A stretch of 64,000 nt of DNA from GW2011-AR15 sp964428335 (GTDB taxonomy: Archaea > Nanobdellota > Nanobdellia > Woesearchaeales > GW2011-AR15): the NCBI GenBank assembly GCA_964428335.1, contig CAYRXW010000004.1, positions 62,001 to 126,000 of the forward strand. Direction: 5' to 3'. The notes beneath the pieces were generated by a model, which saw nothing but the letters and a program-made list of their open reading frames with translations, was not told where the DNA came from and did not search any database. Within the stretch, counting starts at the first letter, position 1. Every line of letters begins with the position of its first letter. Below, piece after piece: positions 1 to 9,053 of the stretch. The position numbers and the translations under genes are program-made.

Positions 1-611
1 ACTGTGATAAGTTCCCTCATAAAAAGGTATACTGCATCAACCTGTGACCTGTTTTCTGCCATAGACTCATATTTAGCCTTAATGTCTTTTTTTCCTAGAA
101 TTGCGCTGACTGCTTCTTCATAGCCAGGCATTTTTATTATAGCCCTTTTCTTGTCTGTCTTCAGGCAGAGGTTGGAATCATCTAAAAAAGTCTTGTCTAT
201 CTCTGAAGTTCTCTCATGAAAGTTTTTTTCAGCTGCTAGGATATCAGGCATGTAATATACCCATATCATGCCATCCCTTTCTGCCTTGAGGAAATCATTG
301 TCCATCCTATAATACCATGTCCTTGCATAAGCAACTGCCTGGTCTGGGTCTTTCCTGTGCTTTTTTACATCTGGATGCTTTTTTAGGAATGCCTTGAAGA
401 AATCAACAAAGTATTCTCTCTTGATCTCTGTCCCAGAAGCAATGCCTTTTTCATCCAGCCTTTTTAGAAAATAATACATCAGGCTTACTTCATCTTCAAT
501 TTTCACCCTGACTTCCTTATCCTCAAAATTTACAGCGAAGACCAGGTCTGAGTCAAATGTAGGATTCATAATTATCTGCTTAATTATTCCCTCAATATCA
601 GGTTTTGCCAT
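1..611 (-). CDS. Hypothetical protein, 3' end beyond window
   Basis: I do not recognise this protein. Reading the reverse strand from an ATG at 611, the frame stays open for 203 codons to the window edge, so the C-terminus is missing. It starts MAKPDIEGIIKQ and is a charged soluble protein without signal peptide or membrane segment. A Trp/Tyr-rich stretch (ARTWYYRM, then MIWVYYMPD about 20 residues on) lies near residues 105-135. Codon use matches the neighbours and there is no internal stop over 600 bp, which supports a real gene. About 114 bp separates its start from the 3' end of the next reverse-strand gene. Confidence 0.7.
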   Translation of the reverse strand, partial: MAKPDIEGIIKQIIMNPTFDSDLVFAVNFEDKEVRVKIEDEVSLMYYFLKRLDEKGIASGTEIKREYFVDFFKAFLKKHPDVKKHRKDPDQAVAYARTWYYRMDNDFLKAERDGMIWVYYMPDILAAEKNFHERTSEIDKTFLDDSNLCLKTDKKRAIIKMPGYEEAVSAILGKKDIKAKYESMAENRSQVDAVYLFMRELIT

Positions 612-725
612 TTTTATTTGGCTTGGGAAACTGGTCTTTAATAAAAAGCTAACTTTAAAAAAAGATAAAAAAGAGGTGCGGCCAAAGTAATTTTTCTTTG
701 GCCTGCAAAATGGAAACGTTCTCTC

Positions 726-1379
726 TTAAGTAATGTCAATGTATAAATTATATTGCGCAACGCCTGTAGACCAGTTTGTCGGGACAAGCAGCTGGTAATC
801 AACAACTGAGCCATTAAAGCCGACCTGGTTATTATCTATGATTGCAACATATACAGTAGTATTCTCATCTGAATTCAAAAGCACATTCCAGAATACTGCG
901 TTATTCATCGTGCTGTTATCTGTTAAAGTTGAGCGGCAGCCGTTTAAGGTTGTATAGCCGATATCAAAGACAGGATGAGTATCATTCAGGAAAGTATCAT
1001 TTATCCCGTCGCTGCTTAGATTTGTTATGGCCAGCCTGTATTCTTCTTCATAAAGTTCTGTCTGGTTTGTGCAGTTTATGTCAGACCAGTCTGTGATTAT
1101 TTTCCTTGAAGCCATGATTTCGCCGCTTGGAGCAACAGCGCTCCAGTCATAAAAAGAATCTCCGTCTGAATTAGCAAGTACTAGACCTCCTGAGACTGAC
1201 CCAAAATATCCCTGCCAAATCACTGACTGCTGATCTCCGTTTATGCCAAGAAGTGTAATATTCCCTCCTTCTGCAGTCATGTTTGTCTGATTTAATGAAG
1301 GATCAGAAAGCACTGGCTTTGAAATTAGTATCATTAATGCTGCCATGATTGCAAGCCCAAAAAAGATTAGTTTTTTCAT
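726..1379 (-). CDS. Secreted Asn/Thr-rich hypothetical protein
   Basis: Exported protein of unknown function, 217 aa. The N-terminus (MKKLIFFGLAIMAALMILIS) is a clear signal peptide or membrane anchor. The rest is polar, beta-prone and rich in N-x-S/T sequons (NQT, NMT, NIT, NLS, NDT, NST, NTT, NWS), suggesting an N-glycosylated surface protein. A WQGYFGSVSGG segment near residues 55-65 looks like a fold core; I recall related secreted proteins in DPANN genomes but cannot name a family. Its ATG overlaps the TGA of the upstream recombinase-like gene by four bases (ATGA at 1376-1379), so the two are probably translationally coupled. Confidence 0.75.
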   Translation of the reverse strand: MKKLIFFGLAIMAALMILISKPVLSDPSLNQTNMTAEGGNITLLGINGDQQSVIWQGYFGSVSGGLVLANSDGDSFYDWSAVAPSGEIMASRKIITDWSDINCTNQTELYEEEYRLAITNLSSDGINDTFLNDTHPVFDIGYTTLNGCRSTLTDNSTMNNAVFWNVLLNSDENTTVYVAIIDNNQVGFNGSVVDYQLLVPTNWSTGVAQYNLYIDIT

Positions 1380-1873
1380 ATTCTCCCCAAAAATTCCGTG
1401 TAATTATGTCTTGTAACTTTCTTTGTATTGATTATCTGGAAAACCCTAAAAGCTGTAAGCCCAAGCTGTTTGGATATTGATTCAATGAAAACACCGTTTG
1501 TGTATGCGTGGACAATATGAAGGTTCCTAAGGTCATGCGGCCTTATTCTTGCATTAAGTATCTTATGGCCATATTCCTCTATTATCTGGCTCACTCTTTT
1601 CTCGCTCATAGAAAAATTTTGCCTAGTCTTGATCAAAAAAGACTCCTTACCAAGCCTGTTTCCAAGCACATAATCTGCAATATCCCTTGAAAGCTTCCCT
1701 GAAATCTGGCTGAACCTTTCTTCAATCCTTATCGCATGTCCTAAAATATCGCTGACCTTTATGTTCACAAGCTCAGTCACTGTGCAGCCTGTCTCATAGA
1801 TAATCCTTATCATAAGCCTGTCCCTTGCATCAGTTACGGAGTCAATTAGTCTCCTGATATCCTTTTGTTGCAT
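1376..1873 (-). CDS. Degenerate tyrosine recombinase/integrase-like protein
   Basis: Resembles only the catalytic half of XerC/XerD-type tyrosine recombinases. The segment YETGCTVTELVNIKVSDI aligns with the family motif Y-x-TG-L-R-x-x-EL, but the first catalytic Arg position holds Thr. The second box is kept as RPHDLRNLH (the HxLR motif). The later Gly-His becomes Gly-Leu (KQLGLTAF), and no clear nucleophilic Tyr follows at the usual spacing. No N-terminal core-binding domain is present. I infer a DNA-binding or vestigial protein rather than an active recombinase. A TTG at 1891 would add six residues; the ATG at 1873 fits better with AT-rich TATA-like sequence near 1905-1917. Its stop overlaps the next start. 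Confidence 0.65.
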   Translation of the reverse strand: MQQKDIRRLIDSVTDARDRLMIRIIYETGCTVTELVNIKVSDILGHAIRIEERFSQISGKLSRDIADYVLGNRLGKESFLIKTRQNFSMSEKRVSQIIEEYGHKILNARIRPHDLRNLHIVHAYTNGVFIESISKQLGLTAFRVFQIINTKKVTRHNYTEFLGRI

Positions 1874-2066
1874 TTTGTCTGTGTTTCCCAACCTTTAGCG
1901 TTTTTATGTATATTAATGGAAACAATTTCCCATTTAATGTATAAAAAGTGAAACCAATATATAAATGTTTTGATTTTGGGAATTAGTATAGAAATATGTA
2001 TATTCGGTTGGAAAAATCATTACTTATTGACATAGCTTTAAGAAAAAACAGCGAGTCCACATTGAC

Positions 2067-2789
2067 ATGCGAAAGGACATAGGGGAGCTTGTCTATTCCG
2101 AATTTAAAAAAATCCTGGAGAAACATCCTGAATTAAAGCCGCTCAAAGGCCAGGACAAAGCTGATTTTCTTATTGTGCCATATATCATATTGATGGCTGA
2201 GCAACTTGGTTATGGAGAAGAATTCACCTTAAGGTACATGGTCGCTGCAGCAAGAAAACTAAAACTGGGAAACCTGGAATACCAGGCAAGGTTTGCAAGA
2301 AGGTCAATAAATGATAATTATGGGATACTGGAAAAGCTTTACCATCATCCAAAGAAAGGCGCACAATATATGCTGCCAAAAAATAAGAAAGAACTTATGC
2401 TTGTATCAGAATGGTATAGGCTAAGGAAAAATGGCACGATAACAAAAGCAAGAAAGCCAACAGAAAAAAATCCAGCCCTTTTTACAAGGCATGATTACTG
2501 CGTTCACTATAAATCAGCAGGCTCAAAAGACAGTGAATACTCCGCTATGCTTCAGCAGGGGATAGAAATTATTGTTGCTTTTGTTCCAAAAAGGCAATCC
2601 AATCAAATTCCTACTACCCCAAAACGGCTGTTCTGTATATATTCAGAAGAGAATATAAAGGAATATCGCCGCATTCATAAAAAAGGAAAGCCAGCTTATT
2701 TTATAGTACATAAAGAGGTGTTTGAGGAATTCATGAAAGATGCAGCAAATGACTTCCTGGTAAATAGGTTCTCAGCTGAAACAAGATAA
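2067..2789 (+). CDS. Hypothetical protein, 240 aa
   Basis: Unrecognised soluble basic protein. The N-terminal 100 residues look alpha-helical and contain an aromatic/charged core (PYIILMAEQLGYGEEF near residues 33-48). The C-terminal half looks alpha/beta, with FTRHDYCVHYKSAG near 145-160 and a strand-rich stretch around IEIIVAFVPKR. There is no signal peptide. The ATG at 2067 is the first usable in-frame start; a TATA-like element (ATATATAAA, 1953-1961) lies about 105 bp upstream, so the transcript would have a leader. A small ORF follows after 7 bp, suggesting an operon. Confidence 0.65.
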   Translation: MRKDIGELVYSEFKKILEKHPELKPLKGQDKADFLIVPYIILMAEQLGYGEEFTLRYMVAAARKLKLGNLEYQARFARRSINDNYGILEKLYHHPKKGAQYMLPKNKKELMLVSEWYRLRKNGTITKARKPTEKNPALFTRHDYCVHYKSAGSKDSEYSAMLQQGIEIIVAFVPKRQSNQIPTTPKRLFCIYSEENIKEYRRIHKKGKPAYFIVHKEVFEEFMKDAANDFLVNRFSAETR

Positions 2790-2796
2790 ACAGATT

Positions 2797-3006
2797 ATGT
2801 GCAAAGGATTAAAAATAGACACGATTGATTTAAGCAGGACAAGAAACGGCAAGGAAGTGCTTTTGAAAGTGATAAAAGAAGAGAAATTATTCAAGGCATA
2901 TAAGCAGAAGATTAGCACTGCACCAGCAAAGCTTCTGGAAACAGGAAATGTTGAATATAGCGACCAAAGCAAGCTAAATAGCGCTATCCAGGCTGCATTA
3001 AGATAA
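2797..3006 (+). CDS. Small hypothetical protein, 69 aa
   Basis: Small, lysine-rich protein, probably real because it begins 7 bp after the preceding gene on the same strand and its stop falls just before the convergent pirin gene. The sequence is charged and helical (KVIKEEKLFKAYKQK), with no Cys pairs, signal peptide or membrane segment. No family is recognised. It could be a partner of the 240-aa upstream protein, but that rests only on adjacency. Confidence 0.45.
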   Translation: MCKGLKIDTIDLSRTRNGKEVLLKVIKEEKLFKAYKQKISTAPAKLLETGNVEYSDQSKLNSAIQAALR

Positions 3007-3008
3007 AA

Positions 3009-3674
3009 TCAGGAAACTATTGTAAGAAACCTTGTCTTTTCCAAAAACACAATTTCAACATCTTCTGTGCATAGCAGCGTATCTCTCTTATCCAGACTGA
3101 ATCCTTCTGACTTGGCTTTTCCGTCAATAACAAAAAATAACGTATCCTTTCCTAATTTCAGTTTCCTGCCTTTCTCATAATCCCCATAAAACATCTCTGC
3201 ATCCTGGCTGATGAATAATGGATCTGTTTTTTTCCCGCCGCAAATTTTATTCAGCTTGTTTTTTTCAAAATCTAATTTTTTCTGTTCATATCTTGGTTTT
3301 ATCCCTGCTTTTTTTGTAAGTATCCATATCTGGAAAAGCTCTAAATCTTCTTTTTCTGAATGGTTGAATTCTGAATGCACAATTCCAGAGCCTGCACTCA
3401 TGACCTGCACTTCAGAAAAACCAAGTATTCCTCCTCCTCCACTTGAATCCTTATGCTCAACTTCTCCTTTCAGCACAAAAGTGATTATCTCCATGTCAGA
3501 ATGCATGTGCTCCCCAAAACCCTTGCCTTTAGCTATCCAGTCATCATTGAAAACCCTTATTTTCCTAAACCCCATCCTTTCCGGATCATGGTACCTGTTG
3601 AAGCTGAATGTGTGGTAAGATGTAAGCCAGCCTGCTTTACTTAGTCCTCTTTCTTCTGCCCTGATTATTTCCAT
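3009..3674 (-). CDS. Pirin-family bicupin protein
   Basis: Pirin (YhhW-like) metal-binding bicupin of normal size, 221 aa. The N-terminal cupin carries the metal ligands expected for pirins: H56 and H58 in GEHMHSDMEI, then H100 and E102 in SAGSGIVHSE. The opening segment with SYHTFSFNRYHDP near residues 19-31 is also typical. Family members include quercetin 2,3-dioxygenases and transcription cofactors; activity in this organism cannot be read from sequence. The gene lies alone on the reverse strand, tail to tail with the 69-aa ORF, so there is no pathway context. Confidence 0.9.
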   Translation of the reverse strand: MEIIRAEERGLSKAGWLTSYHTFSFNRYHDPERMGFRKIRVFNDDWIAKGKGFGEHMHSDMEIITFVLKGEVEHKDSSGGGGILGFSEVQVMSAGSGIVHSEFNHSEKEDLELFQIWILTKKAGIKPRYEQKKLDFEKNKLNKICGGKKTDPLFISQDAEMFYGDYEKGRKLKLGKDTLFFVIDGKAKSEGFSLDKRDTLLCTEDVEIVFLEKTRFLTIVS

Positions 3675-3724
3675 AGAATTAAGTGAAATGTGAAAACAGG
3701 TTAAAAATGTGATGTTTAAAAGTG

Positions 3725-4264
3725 CTATTCAAGCTCTCTCTTAAGGATCTTATGCGCCTTGTTTATCGCCTTGAATTTTTCTATGTCACCTTTATCAGTA
3801 TCTGGGTGGTGCTCTTTTGCAAGCTCCTTATACCTCTTATTGATTGCCTCGATATCTGTAGTGTCTTCGTGAAGCCCTAAAGTTTCCCTGGCAACCTTCC
3901 TCTCGTCCTTCACATCAACCTCTTCCCTGAAATAGCTCATGAAATCATCAAACTCAATCTTTTCATTCAGTAGTTCTTCAATCTTCGCATCAACCACTGC
4001 AAAAACAGTGTATAGGTTATCTATGAACCTTGAATTTCCCTGAAAGCTGAAAAAAAAGTGGTGCCCGTCAAAAAACCATGAGGCCGATGCAGGTGCTTTT
4101 TTTATTGCCAGAGGTTCTAAGGGTATATCTGCCTGGTCTTCAGTAACTCCAAGCTTCTTTAGTGATGTCAATATCTTGTTCTGGCACTGGATGCTTCTTC
4201 TGCTGAAAGAATCTTTAGCAAAATTGATTTCAAACTCCTCTCCACGAACCTTTACTTTTGCCAT
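3725..4264 (-). CDS. J-domain (DnaJ-like) protein
   Basis: Co-chaperone-like protein with a C-terminal J domain. The HPD tripeptide needed to stimulate Hsp70 ATPase is at residues 153-155 (KEHHPDTDKG), preceded by helix II (YKELAK) and followed by helix III (FKAINKAHKILK). The first 110 residues are unlike DnaJ: there is no Gly/Phe region or zinc finger, and instead a mixed alpha/beta domain with FFDGHHFFFSFQGN. Placing J at the C-terminus suggests an adaptor that brings Hsp70 to a specific client. No dnaK is present in the window, so its partner is encoded elsewhere if it exists. Confidence 0.85.
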   Translation of the reverse strand: MAKVKVRGEEFEINFAKDSFSRRSIQCQNKILTSLKKLGVTEDQADIPLEPLAIKKAPASASWFFDGHHFFFSFQGNSRFIDNLYTVFAVVDAKIEELLNEKIEFDDFMSYFREEVDVKDERKVARETLGLHEDTTDIEAINKRYKELAKEHHPDTDKGDIEKFKAINKAHKILKRELE

Positions 4265-4427
4265 TTTCTTATTTTACACTGAAATCTCTTTGGAATCTCT
4301 AATCCCTTTATAAATTTTAAGATTGAGAAAAGAATATTTTTGCAAAAAAATGAAAGAGTGATTTTTTCGAAGGGTTTTTTCCGATACTTCGCTTAGCTTA
4401 TAAATCATTAATTTTTCAATTAAGAAA

Positions 4428-4979
4428 ATGACATACGGAAAAATAATACATGGACTAAAGATTGACGGAAAAAGTGCAGAATATCCTGTTCTCAATGAAA
4501 GGGATGCAAGGGCTGCAGCAGGGATAATGTTTGTCCTTGGGATAGCTGCATTCGTGTTCTCATTTTTTGAGAAGAATTACATCATGCTGAATTTTGTGAT
4601 AATATCATTTGCTCTTGAGTTTTTGATAAGGATAATAGATTTTGAATATGCGCCTTTCTATAACATAGGAAGGTTCATAGTAAGGAAACAAAGGCCGGAC
4701 TATACAGGAGCGATACAGAAACGGTTTGCATGGTCCCTTGGACTTATGATGGCAGGATCGATGATAATAATAGGAGTGATACTGAAAATAAGGGGAGCCC
4801 TTCCTTTCACATTCTGCATGGCCTGTCTTTCGCTTTTGTGGCTTGAGACATCATTTGGGATTTGCGTAGGCTGCAAGATATATCATTTCCTTATGAAAAA
4901 AGGAATAATAAAAGAGCCTGATGTGATGCCTGCATGTCCTGGAGGGGCATGCGAATATAAGCCTGGGAAGAAGAAATGA
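4428..4979 (+). CDS. DUF4395-family membrane protein
   Basis: Integral membrane protein of the DUF4395 family, 183 aa with about four helices (residues 31-50, 52-72, 100-118, 122-142). Family hallmarks are NERDARAAAGI at the start and ETSFGICVGCKIY at residues 140-152, whose CxxC pair is conserved in the family. A second Cys pair (PACPGGACEY) lies in the C-terminal tail. Function is unknown; the Cys pairs suggest redox or metal handling, which is my inference. A TATA-like element (TTATAAAT, 4398-4405) is about 25 bp upstream of the ATG, consistent with a leaderless transcript. It converges on the giant gene downstream. Confidence 0.8.
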   Translation: MTYGKIIHGLKIDGKSAEYPVLNERDARAAAGIMFVLGIAAFVFSFFEKNYIMLNFVIISFALEFLIRIIDFEYAPFYNIGRFIVRKQRPDYTGAIQKRFAWSLGLMMAGSMIIIGVILKIRGALPFTFCMACLSLLWLETSFGICVGCKIYHFLMKKGIIKEPDVMPACPGGACEYKPGKKK

Positions 4980-4981
4980 TT

Positions 4982-7891
4982 CTACCAGCCAGAGATTTTT
5001 CCCTGCAGTTTTGCATATTGGTCAAACATCCGTTTTGACCTGTTTATATCTTCGCAAAGCTTACCCCATTCATATTTTTCCAGCTGATGATTTTCATCAA
5101 AAAGCGAATTTATTTCCCCTAATATTTTATCATTTCCTTCATCCAGCTGCATTACAGTAACCGGTCTTCCATGCGGATCAATGCCATATTTCACGTACCC
5201 TTTTTCTGTAAGATAATCCATTATTTCCTTCTTGACATGCTTGATGTGCTTGTTATCCAATACTTTGATATAAAGACTCATGCTATTATCTTCAGCGTAC
5301 AGTTTCGCTGCATATTCCAGATCAAGTTCTGTTGCATCAATCAAAGCATCTATTATGAAAGCATCGTTTCTTTTTTGTCTCGAGAGTCCTGAAAGGATTT
5401 TGTTTGCATATCCTGCATTAGATTTTGAACAGCCTATCCCTTCAATAAAGTAAGATAAGCCCTGCATATTATTACTTTGGCTAGTAACCACTTCATCAAT
5501 TAATCCTAGAAGTCCATGGTTTGCCAGACCATGTCCCAGCTCCTTAAAATTATAAATGCCTTTATTGTGAGTTAATATAGATGAAACTACAATCCGTAGG
5601 TTTTCAATTGATTTTTGTTCACCTTCTTTTAGGGTTCTCGCAAATAGATCAAATGCCAGGATTGAATCATAACCATTTGCAGACAGGTAATCCATGATTG
5701 AGAAAGGGTTTGAAACTGAAATTGTTTCTAAGATTGCTGTTTTAACCCACAATTTATTCTCCTCGCTTAGTTTATTAAAAAAATCATAGTTGTAATCTGA
5801 TCTGTTTCCCAGAACAAGGTTTTTAACTGCCATTTTTCCTTCATCTGTGTTCCCAAATATTTCTGCAGCCCTGCAAAACAGGTAATGCTTTGCTTCATTT
5901 AGCCCTCTGTATTCGCTTTTGATAGACCTAAGCATGATATGCTGTATTAACCCAGGGCTTTTTGTTCTCAAAACAAGGTCTGAAAGCGCCCTGAAGTTTT
6001 CATTTTTTTCAACATTCTCATCTTCCCAAAGCCTTTTATCCTCGTTTAGTTTTGTATTCAGGCTATATATTGCATGCTTGATAGTCAGATACACATGATT
6101 AGTGTCTTTTGCATTTATTGCATGGGACTCAAAAATATACTGGAATTTTTTTTGCCTATGTCTTTCTCTTGCAGTTGTTATGAAATCATCTAGTTCATCT
6201 AGGTGTTCAGTTCCGAGATTTAATTCTGCTTTCAATTCCTCATCTAAATCATATGCAGGCAAAGGCAAAACGCTGATTTCTTTTTGCGCAAGATAGAATG
6301 AAGATCTTAGTCTTTCAAGCGGCAAACCTAGATTGTGTTCAAGGAATGCTGTGAGCATCAAAGCAAGCTGCGGCTCCATGGCATTTAATGCTAAATGGTT
6401 GCCATTTAATATCTCAAGAAGGCTAATGTACTTGTAAACATCTTTTATAGCTCCTGTGTAAACTCCAGTAACTGGTATTCTTTCAAGGAATAGCTTTTCT
6501 AAGTGGTCCATATATTCATCCTGATATGGGCTTAGAGAATCTGGATCTTTTTCTGGTATTATATGTTTTATTGGTGTTTTGTGATATCCTGCTGATCCAT
6601 GTTCTGTCTCATATTGTCCTTTAACATTATAGACATCTGAAGTAAGAAATCCTTCTTTTGTGACTACATCTTTAAGGAAGCTAATGAAATCTGGTTGCAG
6701 GTTCATATAAAGAAATCTTAATTTATAGGCTGCTTCTGGGGCAAGGGCAATCTCATCCAGGGCTATCAATTCCGATATCCTGCCTATTCCCTCCAGTTTT
6801 GAAACCTCGCCTGACATTATTGATTTAAGAAAATAATTGGCTAGCCCTGTTCCAAGCAGAGCTTTTTTATTCTGCCTCTGTGAATCGCTAAGCTTTTCAA
6901 GCGTGCCATCTATCATTGCCTTAAATTTCTCAAAGTCTGGCTTTTTTTCTTCCAGAAGGCCTAAAAAAAGGGAACTATAGCTTTTCAGTCCAGAATTAGC
7001 ATCTTCTCTCTCAAGGCTTAATAGTTTTTCAACAGGATCTTCAAATGCAGGGAGAAGATATATAGGGCCATGGCCTTTTTCTGGAAAAGTTATCTCATTT
7101 TGCACATCTGCCAGGACAGCTATTGAAAAAGGATTTTTTTTCTGCGGATATAACACAGAACTAAGATTTTTTATTGCTTTTTTATCAAAGATCCCAAGAA
7201 GGCCATCATGTGTTTCTGGAAGTCCATACATTCTTACGATAGAGGGCAATCCAAGACTTGCAAGCATTTCATGAAACCTGAATATCTCTTCGCCTGGTGG
7301 AATATTTGATGATGTGTAGTAAAGCTCAGGCAAGACCATCAGCCTGTTTGGCTGCAAAGGAAAATCAAGCATAAGTCCAATATCATTATAATGATGCATC
7401 TCTCCCATTGCCTGATATGCTTCAATGTCCAGGAATATTTTCGCTCCATCTGTTTTCTGAAGTTCTGTATAACCTGATAAAGTCTCCCAACCATTAGTGC
7501 CATGCCTTCGGAAAGCACCACTGTCTGCGAGTTTTATTGGAGTATCTGTAAGTTTCAGTATTTTAGCCATTTCAGGCTTTGGTGTCTCAAGCATCCCAAA
7601 AGACCAGAACATGGTTGAAACTGTCGAGAAAAAATCTGTTGCTGAAAAAGTATATACTGTTTTTGCAGGAAGGGTGTTAATTTTAGCTTGCAGCTCTTCC
7701 ATCCTTAGGACCTGCAATGCAAATTCTGTTGAGCTGCTGGTTTCATATCCCCATGCAGTATCATTTAACCCAAAACCTGGTTTTGCCAATGCAGGACTAA
7801 CGCCAAAACTGGCGTTCTCCAAACTAAACAATTGATGCCATAAATTTTCTGGTTTCTCTAATTCGTCAACCTTGATAGCTTTGCCTGTCAT
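4982..7891 (-). CDS. Giant hypothetical protein, 969 aa
   Basis: Very large soluble protein that I cannot assign. There is no signal peptide or membrane helix. The first 320 residues look alpha/beta; from about 330 to the end it is almost wholly alpha-helical with no obvious repeat period, suggesting a solenoid or scaffold. No nucleotide-binding, protease or transferase motif is visible. It lacks the NYC, DDVPG and HYxGQ motifs of the three large paralogues near 32-39 kb, so it is not an evident member of that family. It stands alone: the gene to its left converges, and the next reverse-strand start is 840 bp upstream. Confidence 0.8.
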   Translation of the reverse strand: MTGKAIKVDELEKPENLWHQLFSLENASFGVSPALAKPGFGLNDTAWGYETSSSTEFALQVLRMEELQAKINTLPAKTVYTFSATDFFSTVSTMFWSFGMLETPKPEMAKILKLTDTPIKLADSGAFRRHGTNGWETLSGYTELQKTDGAKIFLDIEAYQAMGEMHHYNDIGLMLDFPLQPNRLMVLPELYYTSSNIPPGEEIFRFHEMLASLGLPSIVRMYGLPETHDGLLGIFDKKAIKNLSSVLYPQKKNPFSIAVLADVQNEITFPEKGHGPIYLLPAFEDPVEKLLSLEREDANSGLKSYSSLFLGLLEEKKPDFEKFKAMIDGTLEKLSDSQRQNKKALLGTGLANYFLKSIMSGEVSKLEGIGRISELIALDEIALAPEAAYKLRFLYMNLQPDFISFLKDVVTKEGFLTSDVYNVKGQYETEHGSAGYHKTPIKHIIPEKDPDSLSPYQDEYMDHLEKLFLERIPVTGVYTGAIKDVYKYISLLEILNGNHLALNAMEPQLALMLTAFLEHNLGLPLERLRSSFYLAQKEISVLPLPAYDLDEELKAELNLGTEHLDELDDFITTARERHRQKKFQYIFESHAINAKDTNHVYLTIKHAIYSLNTKLNEDKRLWEDENVEKNENFRALSDLVLRTKSPGLIQHIMLRSIKSEYRGLNEAKHYLFCRAAEIFGNTDEGKMAVKNLVLGNRSDYNYDFFNKLSEENKLWVKTAILETISVSNPFSIMDYLSANGYDSILAFDLFARTLKEGEQKSIENLRIVVSSILTHNKGIYNFKELGHGLANHGLLGLIDEVVTSQSNNMQGLSYFIEGIGCSKSNAGYANKILSGLSRQKRNDAFIIDALIDATELDLEYAAKLYAEDNSMSLYIKVLDNKHIKHVKKEIMDYLTEKGYVKYGIDPHGRPVTVMQLDEGNDKILGEINSLFDENHQLEKYEWGKLCEDINRSKRMFDQYAKLQGKISGW

Positions 7892-7990
7892 TTTTTTGGT
7901 TTAAACTGCTTTTCTATTAATAAATGTTATTATTTTTATTACTTAAAAGTCATTACATAATAAATGAGAATATTGTGCTGGTTTCAAATC

Positions 7991-8731
7991 TCATTCCTTG
8001 AATCTTCCGAACTGATAGAAATCTGGAGATATTAGATGCGTAACGTTAAAAACAGAAGAAAAATACATTGTCGCCCATTTGAACCAGGTATTTATCCTGC
8101 CGTCCTTTTCGAATCTTCTCATGCTGATCCCTGTCACTGCAGAATTGAGCATATTGTATTTTCCTATCCATGATGCCCTTCTTTGGTAATCAAGGTCTTC
8201 TGCCTTGTTGGATGTTTCAAGGCTAAATCCGTTTATTTTTTCATGGATTTCCCTTGTAGCCATGATTCCCCCGCTTCCTGGCGCTGAAGGAACTATATAC
8301 TGGAAAGGCCTTGTCACAAAATTGTTCAGGACCCAAAACAGCGCCTTATCAACAAAAATCCCATCATACGGCATCTCGTAGTGGCAAGTAATGTCAAGCT
8401 TTCTTTTCTCCATCTCATTGACAGAATTGCCTAGATATTTTTCATCAATCCTAACATCAGCATCAAAGAAAAGCAGGTATTGTCCTTCTGCATCTTTCGC
8501 CCCATAATTCCTTGCCTGGCTTACACCCTGTTCAAGGCATTCAACAAGCTTTATCCTGTCATCTCTAAGAGTATAGGGTTCAACAACACCTTTTGTATTA
8601 TCAACGCTGTTATTATCTACGACAAAAACCTCAAAATCCTTAAATTCTGACTTCAGTATGTCTTCAAGCAGGTTCCCTACATATCTCTCTTCATTATATG
8701 CAGTTATGATTATGCTCAGCTTTTTTGCCAT
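7991..8731 (-). CDS. Family 2 glycosyltransferase
   Basis: GT-A fold glycosyltransferase of family 2. The N-terminus LSIIITAYNEERYVGNLL is the nucleotide-sugar-binding strand/loop, VVDNNSVDNT follows near residues 36-45, and the metal-binding DxD appears as FFDADVRID near residue 90. Length (246 aa) fits a single catalytic domain. There is no C-terminal membrane segment strong enough to call, so it is probably cytosolic or peripheral. The likely role is transfer of a sugar to a lipid or protein acceptor for surface glycans, which suits an organism with a glycosylated S-layer; donor and acceptor cannot be read from sequence. Confidence 0.88.
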   Translation of the reverse strand: MAKKLSIIITAYNEERYVGNLLEDILKSEFKDFEVFVVDNNSVDNTKGVVEPYTLRDDRIKLVECLEQGVSQARNYGAKDAEGQYLLFFDADVRIDEKYLGNSVNEMEKRKLDITCHYEMPYDGIFVDKALFWVLNNFVTRPFQYIVPSAPGSGGIMATREIHEKINGFSLETSNKAEDLDYQRRASWIGKYNMLNSAVTGISMRRFEKDGRINTWFKWATMYFSSVFNVTHLISPDFYQFGRFKE

Positions 8732-8846
8732 TTTTTCCTTTCGTAGAAATATGTTATATTTAAAAGTGGCATATGTATCAATTCAACGCTGAGAAACAGA
8801 AAGTTGAAAAATAGCAGGAACTGAATTTTTCTTATAAAAATTATAA

Positions 8847-8963
8847 TGCGGGGGAAGGGATTCGAACCCTCGAAGACACTAAGTCACAGGATATCTTATG
8901 CTTTAGTACATCTAAAGCTGCAACTTAAGTCCTGCGCATTTGGCCAGGCTTTGCTACCCCCGC
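8847..8963 (-). tRNA. tRNA-Leu (UAA) with intron
   Basis: Reverse-strand class II tRNA. The acceptor stem GCGGGGG pairs with CCCCCGC, the discriminator is A, and CCA is not encoded. The anticodon stem CAGGA/TCCTG encloses loop CTTAAG-intron-A, giving anticodon UAA. The variable arm (GAC...GTC) is long, as expected for tRNA-Leu. The T arm is GAGGG-TTCGAAT-CCCTT. The intron sits at the canonical 37/38 site. It lies alone between a reverse glycosyltransferase gene and a forward membrane-protein gene. Confidence 0.95.
8893..8923 (-). other. 31-nt BHB intron in tRNA-Leu
   Basis: Archaeal-type intron. CTTA of the anticodon loop pairs with TAAG near the intron 3' end to make the 4-bp central helix, leaving 3-nt bulges AG^T and AT^A at the two cleavage sites. 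The intron body forms a 7-bp hairpin, GCTTTAG with CTAAAGC. This is the substrate form cut by archaeal splicing endonuclease. Confidence 0.85.
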
Positions 8964-9053
8964 GCATGATACCCTTAGAGAAAAACACGTGATTTATAAA
9001 ATTTGCCGGTAAAGAAACATTTTTAAGGTGAATTAACTAAAAAAGCCAATAAA

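Noticed and set aside
1376..1873. Active integrase of a genomic island ending at the tRNA-Ile repeats
   Set aside because: Catalytic residues are missing and the repeats are 56 kb away with ordinary genes between; no evidence links them.
1997..2083. 28-codon ORF overlapping the start of the 240-aa gene
   Set aside because: It follows a TATA-like element and could be an upstream ORF, but has no codon bias, special residues or structure to support it.
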